Part shown: positions 4,799-5,569 of the stretch, in pieces
How the letters are laid out: each line of letters opens with the position of its first letter
Position numbering within the stretch: position 1 is the stretch's first letter
Source of the DNA: Lysobacteraceae bacterium
Lineage (GTDB): Bacteria; Pseudomonadota; Gammaproteobacteria; Xanthomonadales; Xanthomonadaceae
DNA: 5,569 nucleotides
Assembly: GCA_017990865.1 (NCBI GenBank)
Contig: JAGNNB010000227.1
Coordinates: 1-5,569, forward strand
Direction: 5' to 3'
Made by a program: the position numbers and the translations under genes
Notes under the pieces: generated by a model
What the model saw: the letters and a program-made list of their open reading frames with translations, nothing else
Database searches by the model: none
What the model was told of the DNA's origin: nothing

Positions 4799-5569
4799 TC
4801 AATCCAACAACTGCACCCACACCGGCGCATGATCGCTCGGGCGCTCCCATGTCCGAGGTTCGCGATCGATATCGGCGGCGGCGGTTTTGTCGCGCAGCGC
4901 GTCGGAGACCAGCGTCAGATCGATGCGCAAGCCGAGATTGCGGCGAAAACCGGCTTGTCGGTAATCCCACCAACTGAAGAAACCGCCTTCGCTGTGATGC
5001 AAGCGATAAGCGTCGTGCAGGCCCAAATCGAGCAGTCGTTTCAACGCCGCACGCTCGGCGGTGGAGGTGAGGATGCTGTCGTCGTTCCAGATCGCGGGGT
5101 CGTGAACGTCGCGGTCGTCGGGCGCGATATTGAAATCGCCCATCACCACCAAGTGCGGGTGTCGCGATAGTTCATCGGCGATCCACGCATGCACGGCTTC
5201 CAACCAGCGCAGTTTGTAATCGTATTTCTCGGTGCCGATATCCTGCCCGTTCACCACGTACAGGTTCACGATGCGCACGCCGTTGACGGTGGCGGCGATC
5301 GCGCGTCGCTGCGCGTCGTCGAAATTCGGAATGCCGATCGTCACATCGTCCAACGCATGCCCGCGCGCCAACAGCGCGACGCCGTTGTAGGTTTTCTGCC
5401 CCGCGAAGACGCTGCGATAACCCGCCCCCGCCAGCACCGCATCGGGGAACTTGGTGTCTTCCAGCTTGGTTTCCTGCAACCCCACCACATCGGGTTTGGC
5501 GTCCTGCAGCCACTGCTCCAAATGCGGCAAGCGCACGTTGAGGGAATTGACGTTCCAACTGGCGATTTT
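4799..5569 (-). CDS. xthA: exodeoxyribonuclease III (5' end just outside the window)
   Basis: 256 residues are visible, beginning KIASWNVNSLN at the window edge, so probably only the initiating Met or one or two residues are missing. This is a Mg-dependent apurinic/apyrimidinic endonuclease and 3'-5' exonuclease of the EEP fold, acting in base excision repair in the cytoplasm. Family motifs are all present in order (numbered from the first visible residue): WNVN (5-8), LQETK with the metal-binding Glu33, NLYVVNG with Tyr104, GDFNIAP with Asp145 and Asn147, FFSWWDYR, RIDLTLVS with Asp217, and SDHAP with Asp246 and His247. Nothing essential is lacking and the length is normal. Base composition is that of the host chromosome. 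It lies upstream of and codirectional with the effector gene, 83 bases apart, with no functional link expected. Confidence 0.95.
   Translation of the reverse strand, partial: KIASWNVNSLNVRLPHLEQWLQDAKPDVVGLQETKLEDTKFPDAVLAGAGYRSVFAGQKTYNGVALLARGHALDDVTIGIPNFDDAQRRAIAATVNGVRIVNLYVVNGQDIGTEKYDYKLRWLEAVHAWIADELSRHPHLVVMGDFNIAPDDRDVHDPAIWNDDSILTSTAERAALKRLLDLGLHDAYRLHHSEGGFFSWWDYRQAGFRRNLGLRIDLTLVSDALRDKTAAADIDREPRTWERPSDHAPVWVQLLD

Noticed and set aside
4716..4973. N-terminal extension of the effector to 4973
   Set aside because: It would overlap the end of exonuclease III in another frame, is Arg-rich at its start, and ignores the good ribosome binding site before the ATG at 4715.

Overview
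The window looks like chromosome from a high-GC gammaproteobacterium of the Xanthomonadaceae/Lysobacteraceae, most likely Lysobacter or a close relative. The host-type genes use strongly GC-biased third positions (43 of 60 bases are G or C in 1681-1740), and one gene carries what looks like the XVIPCD secretion domain of the Xanthomonadales killing type IV secretion system. The genus is inferred; no rRNA or other marker gene is present.

Left part, + strand (1-2329): the last seven codons of an unidentified gene, then a DUF4178 membrane-anchored protein, then a polytopic membrane spermidine synthase-like protein. They are packed as an operon: a 2-base gap between the first two and a GTGA stop/start overlap between the second and third. 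Aminopropyltransferase plus DUF4178 is a recurring envelope/polyamine gene neighbourhood whose biochemical role is poorly known.

Middle part, + strand (2330-3557): two small stand-alone membrane protein genes. One is an unrecognised 134-residue four-helix protein. The other is an 89-residue GlsB/YeaQ/YmgE-family protein followed by a strong intrinsic terminator (3300-3331). Intergenic DNA from 3276 to 3557 holds that terminator, a perfect 8-bp hairpin (3379-3397), and a 72-base relic of the 3' end of a second copy of the four-helix gene (3420-3491). The remaining 66 bases up to 3557 show nothing I can name.

Right part, - strand (3558-5569): an AT-richer gene for a 385-residue protein whose last ~115 residues fit an XVIPCD domain, i.e. 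a candidate type IV secreted antibacterial effector with an N-terminal module I do not recognise. Upstream of it on the same strand is exonuclease III, missing only its extreme N-terminus at the window edge. No immunity gene is visible beside the effector. The effector's low GC, internal GC gradient, homopolymer tracts and the neighbouring gene relic and hairpin suggest that 3378-4798 is an accessory insertion between ordinary chromosomal genes.
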